64,000 nucleotides of DNA from Mycobacterium intracellulare ATCC 13950. Its GTDB lineage: Bacteria > Actinomycetota > Actinomycetes > Mycobacteriales > Mycobacteriaceae. Positions 20,467 to 27,349 of the stretch are shown here, piece by piece (within the stretch, counting starts at the first letter, position 1; every line of letters begins with the position of its first letter). The notes under the pieces were generated by a model. It ran no database searches, had not been told where the DNA came from, and saw only the letters and a list, made by a program, of their open reading frames with translations. The stretch spans positions 3,968,001 to 4,032,000 of the forward strand of contig NC_016946.1 of the NCBI RefSeq assembly GCF_000277125.1, read 5' to 3'. Position numbers and translations under genes: made by a program.

Positions 20467-21510
20467 ATGTCCGCGGCGGCACGCGACTGGGTCCTGCACG
20501 TGGACCTCGACCAATTCCTGGCATCGGTCGAGTTGCGCCGTCGCCCCGAATTGGCCGGGCTGCCCGTCATCGTCGGCGGCAGCGGTGATCCCAGCGAACC
20601 GCGCAAGGTCGTCACCTGCGCCTCGTATGAGGCCCGGGAATTCGGTGTGCGGGCGGGCATGCCACTGCGCGCGGCGGCCCGCCGCTGCCCGGATGCGACC
20701 TTCCTCCCCTCCGACCCGGCCGCCTACGACGCGGCCTCCGGTGAAGTGATGGGCCTGCTGCGGGATCTGGGACATCCGGTGGAGGTGTGGGGATGGGACG
20801 AGGCCTACGTCGCCGTCCACGCCGAGGACCCCGGCGAGGTGGCACAACAGATCCGCAGCGTCATCTCCACCGAAACCGGACTGTCCTGCTCGGTCGGCAT
20901 CAGCGACAACAAGCAGCGCGCCAAGGTCGCCACCGGATTCGCCAAGCCCGACGGCGTTTTCGTGCTCACCGATGCGAATTGGATGGCGCTGATGGCCGAC
21001 CGTCCGGTCGACGCGCTGTGGGGCGTGGGACCCAAGACGGCGAAAAAGCTTGCGGATCTTGAGATTACGACGGTGTGGCAACTGGCCGGCAGCGACGCCG
21101 AGTTGTTGACGGCCACGTTCGGGGCGCGCACCGGGCTGTGGCTCCTGCTGTTGGCCAAGGGTGGGGGTGACAGCCACGTCAGCGCCGAGCCGTGGGTGCC
21201 GCGCTCGCGCAGCCACGTCGTCACCTTTCCCCGCGACCTCACCGATCGCGCCGAGATGAACGCGGCCGTAACGGGTTTGGCCGAACAAGCGCTGGACGAC
21301 GTGCTGGCCGAAGCGCGGGTGGTGACGCGGGTGGCGGTTACCGTGCGAACCTCAACCTTCTACACCCGCACCAAGATTCGCAAACTCGACGCGCCCACCA
21401 CCGATCGCGACACGATCGTCGCCGCCGCCTTGCGCGTCCTGGATTTATTCTCCCTCGACCGGCCGGTCCGCCTGCTCGGGGTGCGGCTGGAGTTGCTCAT
21501 GCCGGACTAG
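20467..21510 (+). CDS. dinP: Y-family DNA polymerase IV (DinP/DinB2)
   Basis: A translesion polymerase of 347 residues, orthologous in place to Rv3056. Catalytic acids are Asp13 in HVDLDQF and Asp111-Glu112 in WGWDEAYV. SCSVGISDNKQRAKVATG, the helix-hairpin-helix WGVGPKTAKKLADL and a little-finger domain ending at 21510 are all present. The residue after DLDQF is Leu18, where most polymerases have a bulky sugar gate; the M. smegmatis orthologue with Leu there uses ribonucleotides. No clear clamp-binding motif is visible at the C-terminus. ATG at 20467 lies 9 nt after GGAGGTG. Confidence 0.94.
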   Translation: MSAAARDWVLHVDLDQFLASVELRRRPELAGLPVIVGGSGDPSEPRKVVTCASYEAREFGVRAGMPLRAAARRCPDATFLPSDPAAYDAASGEVMGLLRDLGHPVEVWGWDEAYVAVHAEDPGEVAQQIRSVISTETGLSCSVGISDNKQRAKVATGFAKPDGVFVLTDANWMALMADRPVDALWGVGPKTAKKLADLEITTVWQLAGSDAELLTATFGARTGLWLLLLAKGGGDSHVSAEPWVPRSRSHVVTFPRDLTDRAEMNAAVTGLAEQALDDVLAEARVVTRVAVTVRTSTFYTRTKIRKLDAPTTDRDTIVAAALRVLDLFSLDRPVRLLGVRLELLMPD

Positions 21511-22386
21511 CGGCGCCGGGTTGGGCGGGCCGGGCCGCAGCGCGCGGGTGAAGATCACGTTCACCTGGCGCATGGCGACGCTATAGGGCCACCACGCAAG
21601 CCTTTTGAACGCGTAGAGCGCCCGGATGTCGGCCGAGGTGTAGATCAGGTATCGGTTCTTGGTGATCCCGGCCAGGATCTTCTCGGCGGCCTTCTCCGGC
21701 GACACGGCGTGGCCGGCGAATCGCCGTATCCAGCGGGCGACGTTGGGATCCTCGCGGTCCACACCGGCGATCTCCACGGTCCCCACCAGCGGGGTGTTCA
21801 CCGCGCCGGGCACCACCAGCGACACCCCGATGCGGTGGCGGGCCAAATCGAAACGCAGCACCTCCGAGACGCCACGCAATCCGTACTTGCTGGCGCTGTA
21901 GGCGGCGTGCCAGGGCAGGGCGACCAACCCGGCCGCCGAGGAAACGTTGACCAGATGGCCGCCCCGCTTGGCCGCCACCATCGGCGGCACGAACGTCTCG
22001 ATGACGTGGATCGGGCCCATCAGGTTGATGGCGACCATCTTGCTCCACTGCTCGTGGGTCAGCCGGTCGACGGTGCCCCAGGCCGATACGCCGGCGATGT
22101 TGAGCACCACGTCCATGGCCGGATGCGCGGCGTGAATGTCGGCGGCGAACGCGGCCACCTGGTCGTAGTCGGCGATATCCAGCGCCCGATGCTCCCGGAC
22201 CTGCGCGCCCAGGGCGCGCGCGTCGGCCACCGTCAGTGCCAGGCCGTCGGAGTCGCGGTCGGTCAGATAGAGCTCGGCCCCCTGGGCGGCGAGCCGCAAT
22301 GCCGTCGCGCGGCCGATGCCGCTGGCCGCGCCGGTGACAAAGCACCGCTTTCCCGCGAAATACCGCCCGGACGCCTTGTTCGCCAT
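21445..22386 (-). CDS. Short-chain dehydrogenase/reductase (Rv3057c-like)
   Basis: A 313-residue classical SDR. NAD(P) motif VTGAASGIGRATALRL (TGxxxGxG), NNAG-like NIAGVSAWG, catalytic Ser in NVSSAAG and YSASK (Tyr, Lys). The C-terminal region IRALYAFKRLAWWPYSVAMRQVN resembles lipid-modifying SDRs, so a membrane-associated lipid substrate is possible. The last ~22 codons lie inside the 3' end of dinP on the opposite strand (66-nt overlap). ATG at 22386; an open frame up to 22488 is not used, judging from family length. Confidence 0.88.
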   Translation of the reverse strand: MANKASGRYFAGKRCFVTGAASGIGRATALRLAAQGAELYLTDRDSDGLALTVADARALGAQVREHRALDIADYDQVAAFAADIHAAHPAMDVVLNIAGVSAWGTVDRLTHEQWSKMVAINLMGPIHVIETFVPPMVAAKRGGHLVNVSSAAGLVALPWHAAYSASKYGLRGVSEVLRFDLARHRIGVSLVVPGAVNTPLVGTVEIAGVDREDPNVARWIRRFAGHAVSPEKAAEKILAGITKNRYLIYTSADIRALYAFKRLAWWPYSVAMRQVNVIFTRALRPGPPNPAPLVRHEQLQPHPEQADRPVEGE

Positions 22387-22423
22387 GGCGGTGACGATAC
22401 CGCCGGTATCACCCAGACCGGCG

Positions 22424-23059
22424 CTAGGGACGGCCGGACCACAGGGCGTGCAGCCACAACTGCTCGAGCACGCGCACCCGTCGGTCACGATCGCTGTCGG
22501 ATCCGGTCAGAACCGGGTCGCCGGTCAACACCAGCGCGGTGGTACCCGTCAGGGTGCGGATCAGCGTCGGAAGATCGTCGCTGATCGGCCTGGCGGTCCC
22601 GGCCTTCATCTCGGCCTCGACGATGGCGACGATCTGCGCCAGCACCACCTCGAACTGCTGGTCGAGCAGGTCGCGGATCTCCACGTCGGTGTGGCGGGCC
22701 TCGTTGCAGGCGGTCACCACCGGATCGTTGTGCTCGTAGACGGCGGCGGCGCTGCCGACCATCCGCTTGGCGAACTCCTCGGGTGACTCGCCCGCCTGGC
22801 GTGGCGCGAAGTACTGGGTGAGTTCCTCGAGCTCTTCGGTGGCCTCCGCCATCAGCTGTGCCAGCACGGCGTATTTGGAGTCGAAATAGAAGTAGAAGCC
22901 CGAACGGGCGACCCCGGCGCGCAGGCTGATGGTGCTGACGGACAACTCGGCGAACGGTTTTTCCTGCAGCAGTTCGCGCACGGCCTCCACGATCGCCTGG
23001 CGTTGCTTGTCGCCACGCCGACGCGCGCCCGGCTCCGGATTGGCGGGGTGGCTGCTCAC
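22424..23059 (-). CDS. TetR family regulator (Rv3058c-like), likely repressor of cyp136
   Basis: A 211-residue regulator of the EthR-like group: KQRQAIVEAVRELLQEKPFA, SVSTISLRAGVARSGFYFYF, DSKYAVLAQLMAEATEE. GTG at 23059 has AGGTCAGGGA upstream; TTG at 23086 is also possible. It is divergent from cyp136, and a near-perfect palindrome sits in the gap (23092-23113). The ligand may be a cyp136 substrate or product (inference). Confidence 0.9.
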   Translation of the reverse strand: MSSHPANPEPGARRRGDKQRQAIVEAVRELLQEKPFAELSVSTISLRAGVARSGFYFYFDSKYAVLAQLMAEATEELEELTQYFAPRQAGESPEEFAKRMVGSAAAVYEHNDPVVTACNEARHTDVEIRDLLDQQFEVVLAQIVAIVEAEMKAGTARPISDDLPTLIRTLTGTTALVLTGDPVLTGSDSDRDRRVRVLEQLWLHALWSGRP

Positions 23060-23091
23060 TCCCTGACCTTGCACCACGCCGCGCAAAAAGC

Positions 23092-23113
23092 AAACTTGAC
23101 AGCCGTCAAGTTT
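23092..23113. promoter_or_regulatory. Palindromic operator between TetR and cyp136
   Basis: AAACTTGAC (23092-23100) and GTCAAGTTT (23105-23113) are perfect 9-bp arms around AGCC. It lies 33 bp before the TetR start and 60 bp before the cyp136 start, so one repressor could shut both promoters. Confidence 0.8.
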
Positions 23114-23172
23114 TTCAGCGAAGGTAATAATCAGTGACCGCTGTCACCCCGAGGGCACGCAAAGGAGCGTCT

Positions 23173-24651
23173 ATGACCGCCACCATCAGCACTCCGCACT
23201 ACCTGCTGGATCAGGCGCGGCGCCGATTCACCCCGACGCTGAACACCATCCCCGGCATGGGGGCGATCGAGAAGCGTCTGCTCGCCCACGAGTGGGACAC
23301 GAAAGTCCTGGCGGAACCGCCCGCCGGCAGCGACCTGAAGCCCGTGATGGGCGACGCCGGGCTCCCGATCCTCGGCCACATCATCGAATTGTTTCGCGGC
23401 GGCCCGGACTACGCGTTGTACCTCTACCGGAACAAGGGCCCGCTGATCTACCTGGATTCGCCAATCATGCCGGCGGTCACGGCGCTGGGGCCCGACGCCA
23501 CCCAGGCCGTGTTCTCCAACCGCAACAAGGACTTCTCGCAGAAGGGCTGGCACCCGGTGATCGGGCCGTTCTTCAACCGCGGGCTGATGATGCTGGACTT
23601 CGACGAGCACATGTACCACCGGCGCATCATGCAGGAGGCGTTCACCCGCAGCCGCCTGACCGGCTACGTCGAGCACATCGACCGCGTGGCGACCGACATC
23701 GTCGCCGGCTGGCCGACCAACGACGCCCGATTCCTGTTCCACCCGGCGATGAAGGAACTCACCCTCGACATCGCGTCCTTGGTGTTCATGGGGCACGAGC
23801 CAGGGTCCGACCACGACCTCGTCACCAAGGTCAACCAGGCGTTCACCACCACGACCCGCGCCGGTGGGGCGATCATCCGGCAGCCGGTTCCGCCGTTCAA
23901 GTGGTGGCGTGGCCTGCGCGCCCGCCAGCTGCTCGAGGACTACTTCAACGAGCGGGTCAAGGAGCGCCGCAACGCCACGGGCAACGACATGCTCACGGTG
24001 CTGTGCCACACCGAGGACGACGACGGCAACAGCTTCACCGACGAAGACATCGTCAACCACATGATCTTCTTGATGATGGCCGCCCACGACACCTCCACGT
24101 CGACGACCACCACGATGGTCTACAACATGGCCGCCAACCCGGAATGGCAGGAGCGGGCGCGCGAGGAGTCGGCCAGGCTCGGCGACGGGCCGCTCGACAT
24201 CGAGTCGCTGGAGAAGCTGGAAACGCTCGAACTGATCATGAACGAATCGCTGCGTATGGTGACGCCGTTGCCGTTCAACATGCGGATGGCGGTGCGCGAC
24301 ACCGAGCTGCTGGGCCATTACATCCCGGCCGGCACCAACATCACCATCTGGCCCGGCATGAACCACCGACTGCCCGAATTGTGGACGGAGCCAGACAAAT
24401 TCGACCCCGAGCGGTTCGCCGAACCGCGCTCGGAGCACAAGAATCACCGCTACGCCTTCGCACCCTTCGGCGGCGGCGCGCACAAGTGCATCGGCATGGT
24501 GTTCGGTCAGCTGGAGGTCAAGACCGTGGTGCACCGGCTGCTGCGCCGCTACCGCATCGAGTTGGCCCGGCCGGGCTATCAGCCGCGCTGGGATTACGGC
24601 GGCATGCCGATTCCGATGGACGGCATGCCGATCGTGCTGCGCCCGCTCTGA
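23173..24651 (+). CDS. cyp136: Cytochrome P450 CYP136
   Basis: A 492-residue P450, the length of M. tuberculosis CYP136A1 (Rv3059). I-helix motif AAHDTSTS (Asp306-Thr307), ExxR as ESLR (Glu358), and haem motif FGGGAHKCIG with Cys439. The first Gly of the usual I-helix motif is Ala here. The substrate is unknown; sequence character resembles sterol/terpenoid P450s. ATG at 23173 has AAAGGAG 6 nt upstream, so a frame start at 23134 is rejected. Likely repressed by the divergent TetR. Confidence 0.95.
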   Translation: MTATISTPHYLLDQARRRFTPTLNTIPGMGAIEKRLLAHEWDTKVLAEPPAGSDLKPVMGDAGLPILGHIIELFRGGPDYALYLYRNKGPLIYLDSPIMPAVTALGPDATQAVFSNRNKDFSQKGWHPVIGPFFNRGLMMLDFDEHMYHRRIMQEAFTRSRLTGYVEHIDRVATDIVAGWPTNDARFLFHPAMKELTLDIASLVFMGHEPGSDHDLVTKVNQAFTTTTRAGGAIIRQPVPPFKWWRGLRARQLLEDYFNERVKERRNATGNDMLTVLCHTEDDDGNSFTDEDIVNHMIFLMMAAHDTSTSTTTTMVYNMAANPEWQERAREESARLGDGPLDIESLEKLETLELIMNESLRMVTPLPFNMRMAVRDTELLGHYIPAGTNITIWPGMNHRLPELWTEPDKFDPERFAEPRSEHKNHRYAFAPFGGGAHKCIGMVFGQLEVKTVVHRLLRRYRIELARPGYQPRWDYGGMPIPMDGMPIVLRPL

Positions 24652-24697
24652 ACTTCCGCGACGGCGTGTCACCGTCACCGCCGGCGCGGTAGAGACC

Positions 24698-24741
24698 GAG
24701 TTTCATTTGCGCTACCACCGGCGCTAGCGCAAATGAAACTC
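24698..24741. terminator. 17-bp perfect stem-loop, bidirectional terminator or mobile repeat
   Basis: The arm GAGTTTCATTTGCGCTA at 24698-24714 is exactly inverted at 24725-24741, with a 10-nt loop. It lies between the convergent cyp136 and LeuA-domain genes, so it can terminate both. It lacks a long U tract. The stem is AT-richer than the surroundings. Confidence 0.75.
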
Positions 24742-24770
24742 CCCTAGTTGGTTGCGCGAGGTGCGCGGCA

Positions 24771-25265
24771 TCAGTCGACCGCGAGCAACCGGTTGGCGCA
24801 CGCGATGACCGCGCGCAGCGCCGACTGCGTCGGATCGTCCCAGAGGCCCATCGCCCACTCGGCGCGGGCACCGTCGCTGCCGCGGATGAAAGTGGCTGTG
24901 CCGGTGGGCGACTGCATCTGATGAAAGTTCACGATTTCGACGGTGATCCCGCGCTGATGCAGCATCGCGGTTAGGGCCGCGATCGGGCCGCTGGCGGCCA
25001 CGGTCGCGGTGCCGATGCGGTCGCCCAGGGCGATCACGGCCTGGAAGTTGCGGGCCTGCGGGCCGGGTCGCACCGCGCCCATGCACTCCCATTGGCCTAG
25101 CCGCAGCGGTCCCGTGCTGCGCCCGTAGGTCGCGAGGAAGGTCTCCCAGGACATGGCGTCGGCCTGCTCCCGCAGCCCGCGGGGCAACGAGACGCCGAAA
25201 CGATCGCCGAACCACGCGGTGGCGGGGTCGAGAGGTTGGAGCGGGTTGCGCTCGGGAAAAGTCAT
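24771..25265 (-). CDS. Stand-alone LeuA-type allosteric (dimerisation) domain protein
   Basis: A 164-residue protein without a catalytic TIM barrel. The N-terminal ~70 residues contain WETFLATYGRSTGPLRLGQWE. The rest resembles the C-terminal leucine-binding domain of 2-isopropylmalate synthase: VIALGDRIGTATVAASGPIA, ALTAMLHQRGITVEIVNFHQ, then ATFIRGSDGARAEWAMGLWD and LRAVIACANRLL. It may sense a branched-chain amino acid or modify LeuA by mixed assembly (inference). The gene is preceded by a leader peptide and hairpin that look like an attenuator. ATG at 25265. Confidence 0.75.
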   Translation of the reverse strand: MTFPERNPLQPLDPATAWFGDRFGVSLPRGLREQADAMSWETFLATYGRSTGPLRLGQWECMGAVRPGPQARNFQAVIALGDRIGTATVAASGPIAALTAMLHQRGITVEIVNFHQMQSPTGTATFIRGSDGARAEWAMGLWDDPTQSALRAVIACANRLLAVD

Positions 25266-25304
25266 GGTGCCGGTCTTCTCTGGTCAGCTGGTGCGACCGA
25301 CGGC

Positions 25305-25368
25305 AGTAGCTTCCGACCCACAGCGGGGGGTCGGTCAGAATCAGACCCCGCTGCGGGTGCTAGCTACT
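25305..25368 (-). promoter_or_regulatory. Attenuator-like stem-loop before the LeuA-domain gene
   Basis: On the minus strand an outer pair AGTAGCT/AGCTACT (25362-25368 with 25305-25311) encloses an inner 8-bp pair CAGCGGGG/CCCCGCTG (25346-25353 with 25321-25328). The 5' side lies inside the leader-peptide frame and includes its stop codon, the layout of ribosome-mediated attenuation. The 3' end is 40 nt before the LeuA-domain start. Folding was judged by eye. Confidence 0.55.
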
Positions 25369-25403
25369 ACGAAACGCGCGAGAAGACGCATGAGCGTTGA
25401 CAT
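25341..25403 (-). CDS. Leader peptide, candidate branched-chain amino acid attenuator
   Basis: A 20-residue frame, MSTLMRLLARFVVASTRSGV, starting at ATG 25403 with AAGGGGG 4-8 nt upstream. It has three Leu and three Val codons, and it ends within the stem-loop at 25305-25368. Similar leader peptides precede ilvB and leuA genes of other actinobacteria. Its position before a gene for a leucine-sensor-like domain supports a role in attenuation. Translation is not proved. Confidence 0.55.
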   Translation of the reverse strand: MSTLMRLLARFVVASTRSGV

Positions 25404-25566
25404 TAGCCCCCTTCGCTCCGCGCCTTCAACTCCCATACGACCGTACAAAAAAATATAGGAAATAATACGAATAGTTTGGTTTGGCCGGGGTTGACAGGGG
25501 GTAAGAAGCCGGGTAACAGTCAATTAGACGGCTGTTGAACTATCCCCTCATCTGAAAGGCACGATC
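25404..25566. promoter_or_regulatory. AT-rich divergent promoter region
   Basis: The segment about 25435-25480 is far richer in A and T than the rest of the window (a run of seven A, ATATAGGAAATAATACG). It separates the minus-strand leader/LeuA-domain gene from the plus-strand lipoprotein gene. TTGACA at 25491-25496 with TAACAG at 25514-25519 is a plausible plus-strand promoter (17-bp spacing). Confidence 0.45.
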
Positions 25567-25707
25567 ATGAAGTCAACGCCCACTCGGAACACCCTCAAAG
25601 CTGTCGCCGCGGCCGTCGGGCTGGCCGCAGCTTTGCTTGGACTGACGGGATGCGCGCCGACCACCAGCACGACTGGCTGCGATGGAGTCGTTGGCTGCTT
25701 GCTCTAA
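25567..25707 (+). CDS. Very small lipoprotein 1
   Basis: A 46-residue frame. Residues 1-28 form a lipoprotein signal: basic start (KSTPTRNTLK), hydrophobic AVAAAVGLAAALLGL, then lipobox LTGC with Cys29. The mature part would be only 18 residues, CAPTTSTTGCDGVVGCLL, with three Cys. The 21-bp start region (25549-25569) matches that of the second lipoprotein gene with two mismatches. The frame is too short for usual gene calling. Function unknown. Confidence 0.6.
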   Translation: MKSTPTRNTLKAVAAAVGLAAALLGLTGCAPTTSTTGCDGVVGCLL

Positions 25708-25978
25708 AGGGTCACGATGGGTAGCCCGCTGGGGAGGACCGAGCGGACGTTGTCCTCAGCGGGGACAACCTATGACGCTTGATCGATCGCAGCCGGCACC
25801 CGACGCCGTCATCATCTAACGATGTCGCACGAGCGCCGCCTCGGTCGAAACATGTTTCCAATGCCATTGCGCAGCGGGCGATTCAGCCTGCTCGTGACAT
25901 ATCCAGCCACTTCTCACTTAACACTGGTGAGACGTAACAGGTGTCCATAAGTCCTTAACGCATCTGAAAGGGACGATT
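25708..25978. other. Intergenic region between the two small lipoprotein genes
   Basis: The 271-bp gap has no convincing frame. It holds a perfect 12-bp palindrome GAAACATGTTTC at 25847-25858 and a TCTCAC/GTGAGA pair (6-bp arms) around 25912-25932, before the second lipoprotein gene. Both could be binding sites or structure in the leader. Confidence 0.4.
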
Positions 25979-26179
25979 ATGACCTCATTGAAGACGAAAG
26001 CCTTTAAAACTGCCGCGGCGGCCACGGGGCTTGCCGCGGTATTGCTGCTGCCCACGGGATGCACGATGACCCCGGCCGACGCACCCGCCAGCGGCGGCAC
26101 CCTTGGTGGCACCGTCGGCGGTGTGGTGGGTGGCGTGATCGGCGACGTCGGCGGAATTGTAGGCGGGTTGCTCCCCTAG
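25979..26179 (+). CDS. Very small Gly-rich lipoprotein 2
   Basis: A 66-residue lipoprotein: basic start MTSLKTKAFK, hydrophobic TAAAATGLAAVLLL, lipobox PTGC with Cys28. The mature peptide is a low-complexity repeat of Gly and Val (GGTVGGVVGGVIGDVGG and so on). Its ribosome site CATCTGAAAGGGACGATT is nearly identical to that of lipoprotein 1. A strong terminator follows. The signal peptides of the two are alike, so a duplication with divergent mature part is likely. Function unknown. Confidence 0.75.
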   Translation: MTSLKTKAFKTAAAATGLAAVLLLPTGCTMTPADAPASGGTLGGTVGGVVGGVIGDVGGIVGGLLP

Positions 26180-26188
26180 CCGTTCACC

Positions 26189-26229
26189 ACAAACGACCCG
26201 CCGGATCCCCTTGCCGGCGGGTCGTTTGT
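26189..26229. terminator. Strong bidirectional terminator hairpin
   Basis: ACAAACGACCCGCCGG at 26189-26204 pairs perfectly with CCGGCGGGTCGTTTGT at 26214-26229 (16-bp stem, 9-nt loop). It ends 10 bp after the lipoprotein stop and touches the stop codon of the minus-strand anti-sigma gene, serving both. Confidence 0.88.
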
Positions 26230-27257
26230 TACCCAGCCGGCTCGGGTGCGGGCTCAAACCGCAGGTACGCCTGAATTGTCGTTCCCGTCCTGGCGGTATG
26301 CGTGCGCACCAAGTCCGAAATGGCGTTGACCAAGTACAGGCCGCGGCTGGCGGGGCCGCACGGACCCGGGTCGAGGCGGCCCACCAGCGGATCGTCGAGC
26401 TGTCCGGTGTCGCGGGCCTCGCACACCAGATATCCGTCGTCTTTCCAGAAGGCCAACCGGCAGGCGCCCCCGGTGTACATCAGGCTATTGGTGGCCAACT
26501 CGGTGGCGACCAACTGCAGATCCTCGATGCACTCCTGGGAAAGCCCCATCCACCCCGCATAGTCGACGGCGAACGAGCGGGCGGGCCGAAGATCCGCGGA
26601 CTTCCTCACCATGTAGGTGACGGCGCCGGGATTCGCGGCCAACGGCTGGTTGCAACGCTGCAGCACTTCGTTCGGCGCGTAGTCCGGGCTGCGGTGCAGC
26701 GCACCGCTTTTCCACAACAACGGGTGCGTCGCTCGGGCATCCATCAGGACTTCGTCGCCGATCGCGCTCGCGTCGTAGAGGCACAGGCTTGTCGCCGGGT
26801 ATGCGTCCATCGCCGTGTTGACCAGTGCTTCGTGCTCGATGCAGGCGACGAACTCCTCCTCGGTCCGGCCCGGCCACGCGAGCTGGCTGACGATCCGCAC
26901 CCGCCGATCCGGGTGCTCGTCGATGAACGCGCCCTCCATCGCCATGAACCGGCTCGGGTTCCGGGCGGCCTCGGTGACGTCGGTCATGTACACGTCGGCG
27001 GGCAACGCCTCGCCGTCGTACAACTCGCCCCGCAGCAGGGCCAGGGTCTCGGGAGGCACGGCGAGCAGCACCGCCTCGCCTGACGCCAAACCGTCGCCGA
27101 CGAAGCGGCCCACCAAGTCCAAAAACTCCTGCTGAGAGTGATAAATCAGTGCGGAGTGGACGAAACCGTATTGTCTGGTTTCGGTATCCGCCGCCACTTC
27201 AGCGCTCTCGCTTTCGATCACTTGCGCCAACCCCCTGCTGGATCGGCTGTCGCCCAT
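26229..27257 (-). CDS. MEDS-domain and HATPase anti-sigma-type regulatory protein (RsbA-like)
   Basis: A 342-residue two-domain protein. Residues about 30-190 are a MEDS/DcmR-type sensory domain (HSALIYHSQQEFLDLVGRFV, EGAFIDEHPDRRVRIVSQLAW). Residues about 230-335 are a GHKL ATPase of the RsbW type: LQLVATELATNSLMYTGG, where Glu-x3-Asn binds Mg-ATP, then CEARDTGQLDDPL and PASRGLYLVNAISD. Such proteins bind sigma or anti-anti-sigma factors in the general stress response; no sigma gene is adjacent. ATG at 27257. The gene ends in a terminator. Confidence 0.85.
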   Translation of the reverse strand: MGDSRSSRGLAQVIESESAEVAADTETRQYGFVHSALIYHSQQEFLDLVGRFVGDGLASGEAVLLAVPPETLALLRGELYDGEALPADVYMTDVTEAARNPSRFMAMEGAFIDEHPDRRVRIVSQLAWPGRTEEEFVACIEHEALVNTAMDAYPATSLCLYDASAIGDEVLMDARATHPLLWKSGALHRSPDYAPNEVLQRCNQPLAANPGAVTYMVRKSADLRPARSFAVDYAGWMGLSQECIEDLQLVATELATNSLMYTGGACRLAFWKDDGYLVCEARDTGQLDDPLVGRLDPGPCGPASRGLYLVNAISDLVRTHTARTGTTIQAYLRFEPAPEPAG

Positions 27258-27349
27258 CCCCCCTTCCAGTACCCAAGACGGGCCTTCGCTATGCCGCGCA
27301 ACAGATCACATTTGCGCGCACACGCGCGGGGCGACATCCGGTGGCGCGA

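Noticed and set aside
23131..24678. 515-codon open frame opposite cyp136
   Set aside because: Shadow; all P450 motifs are in the plus-strand frame.
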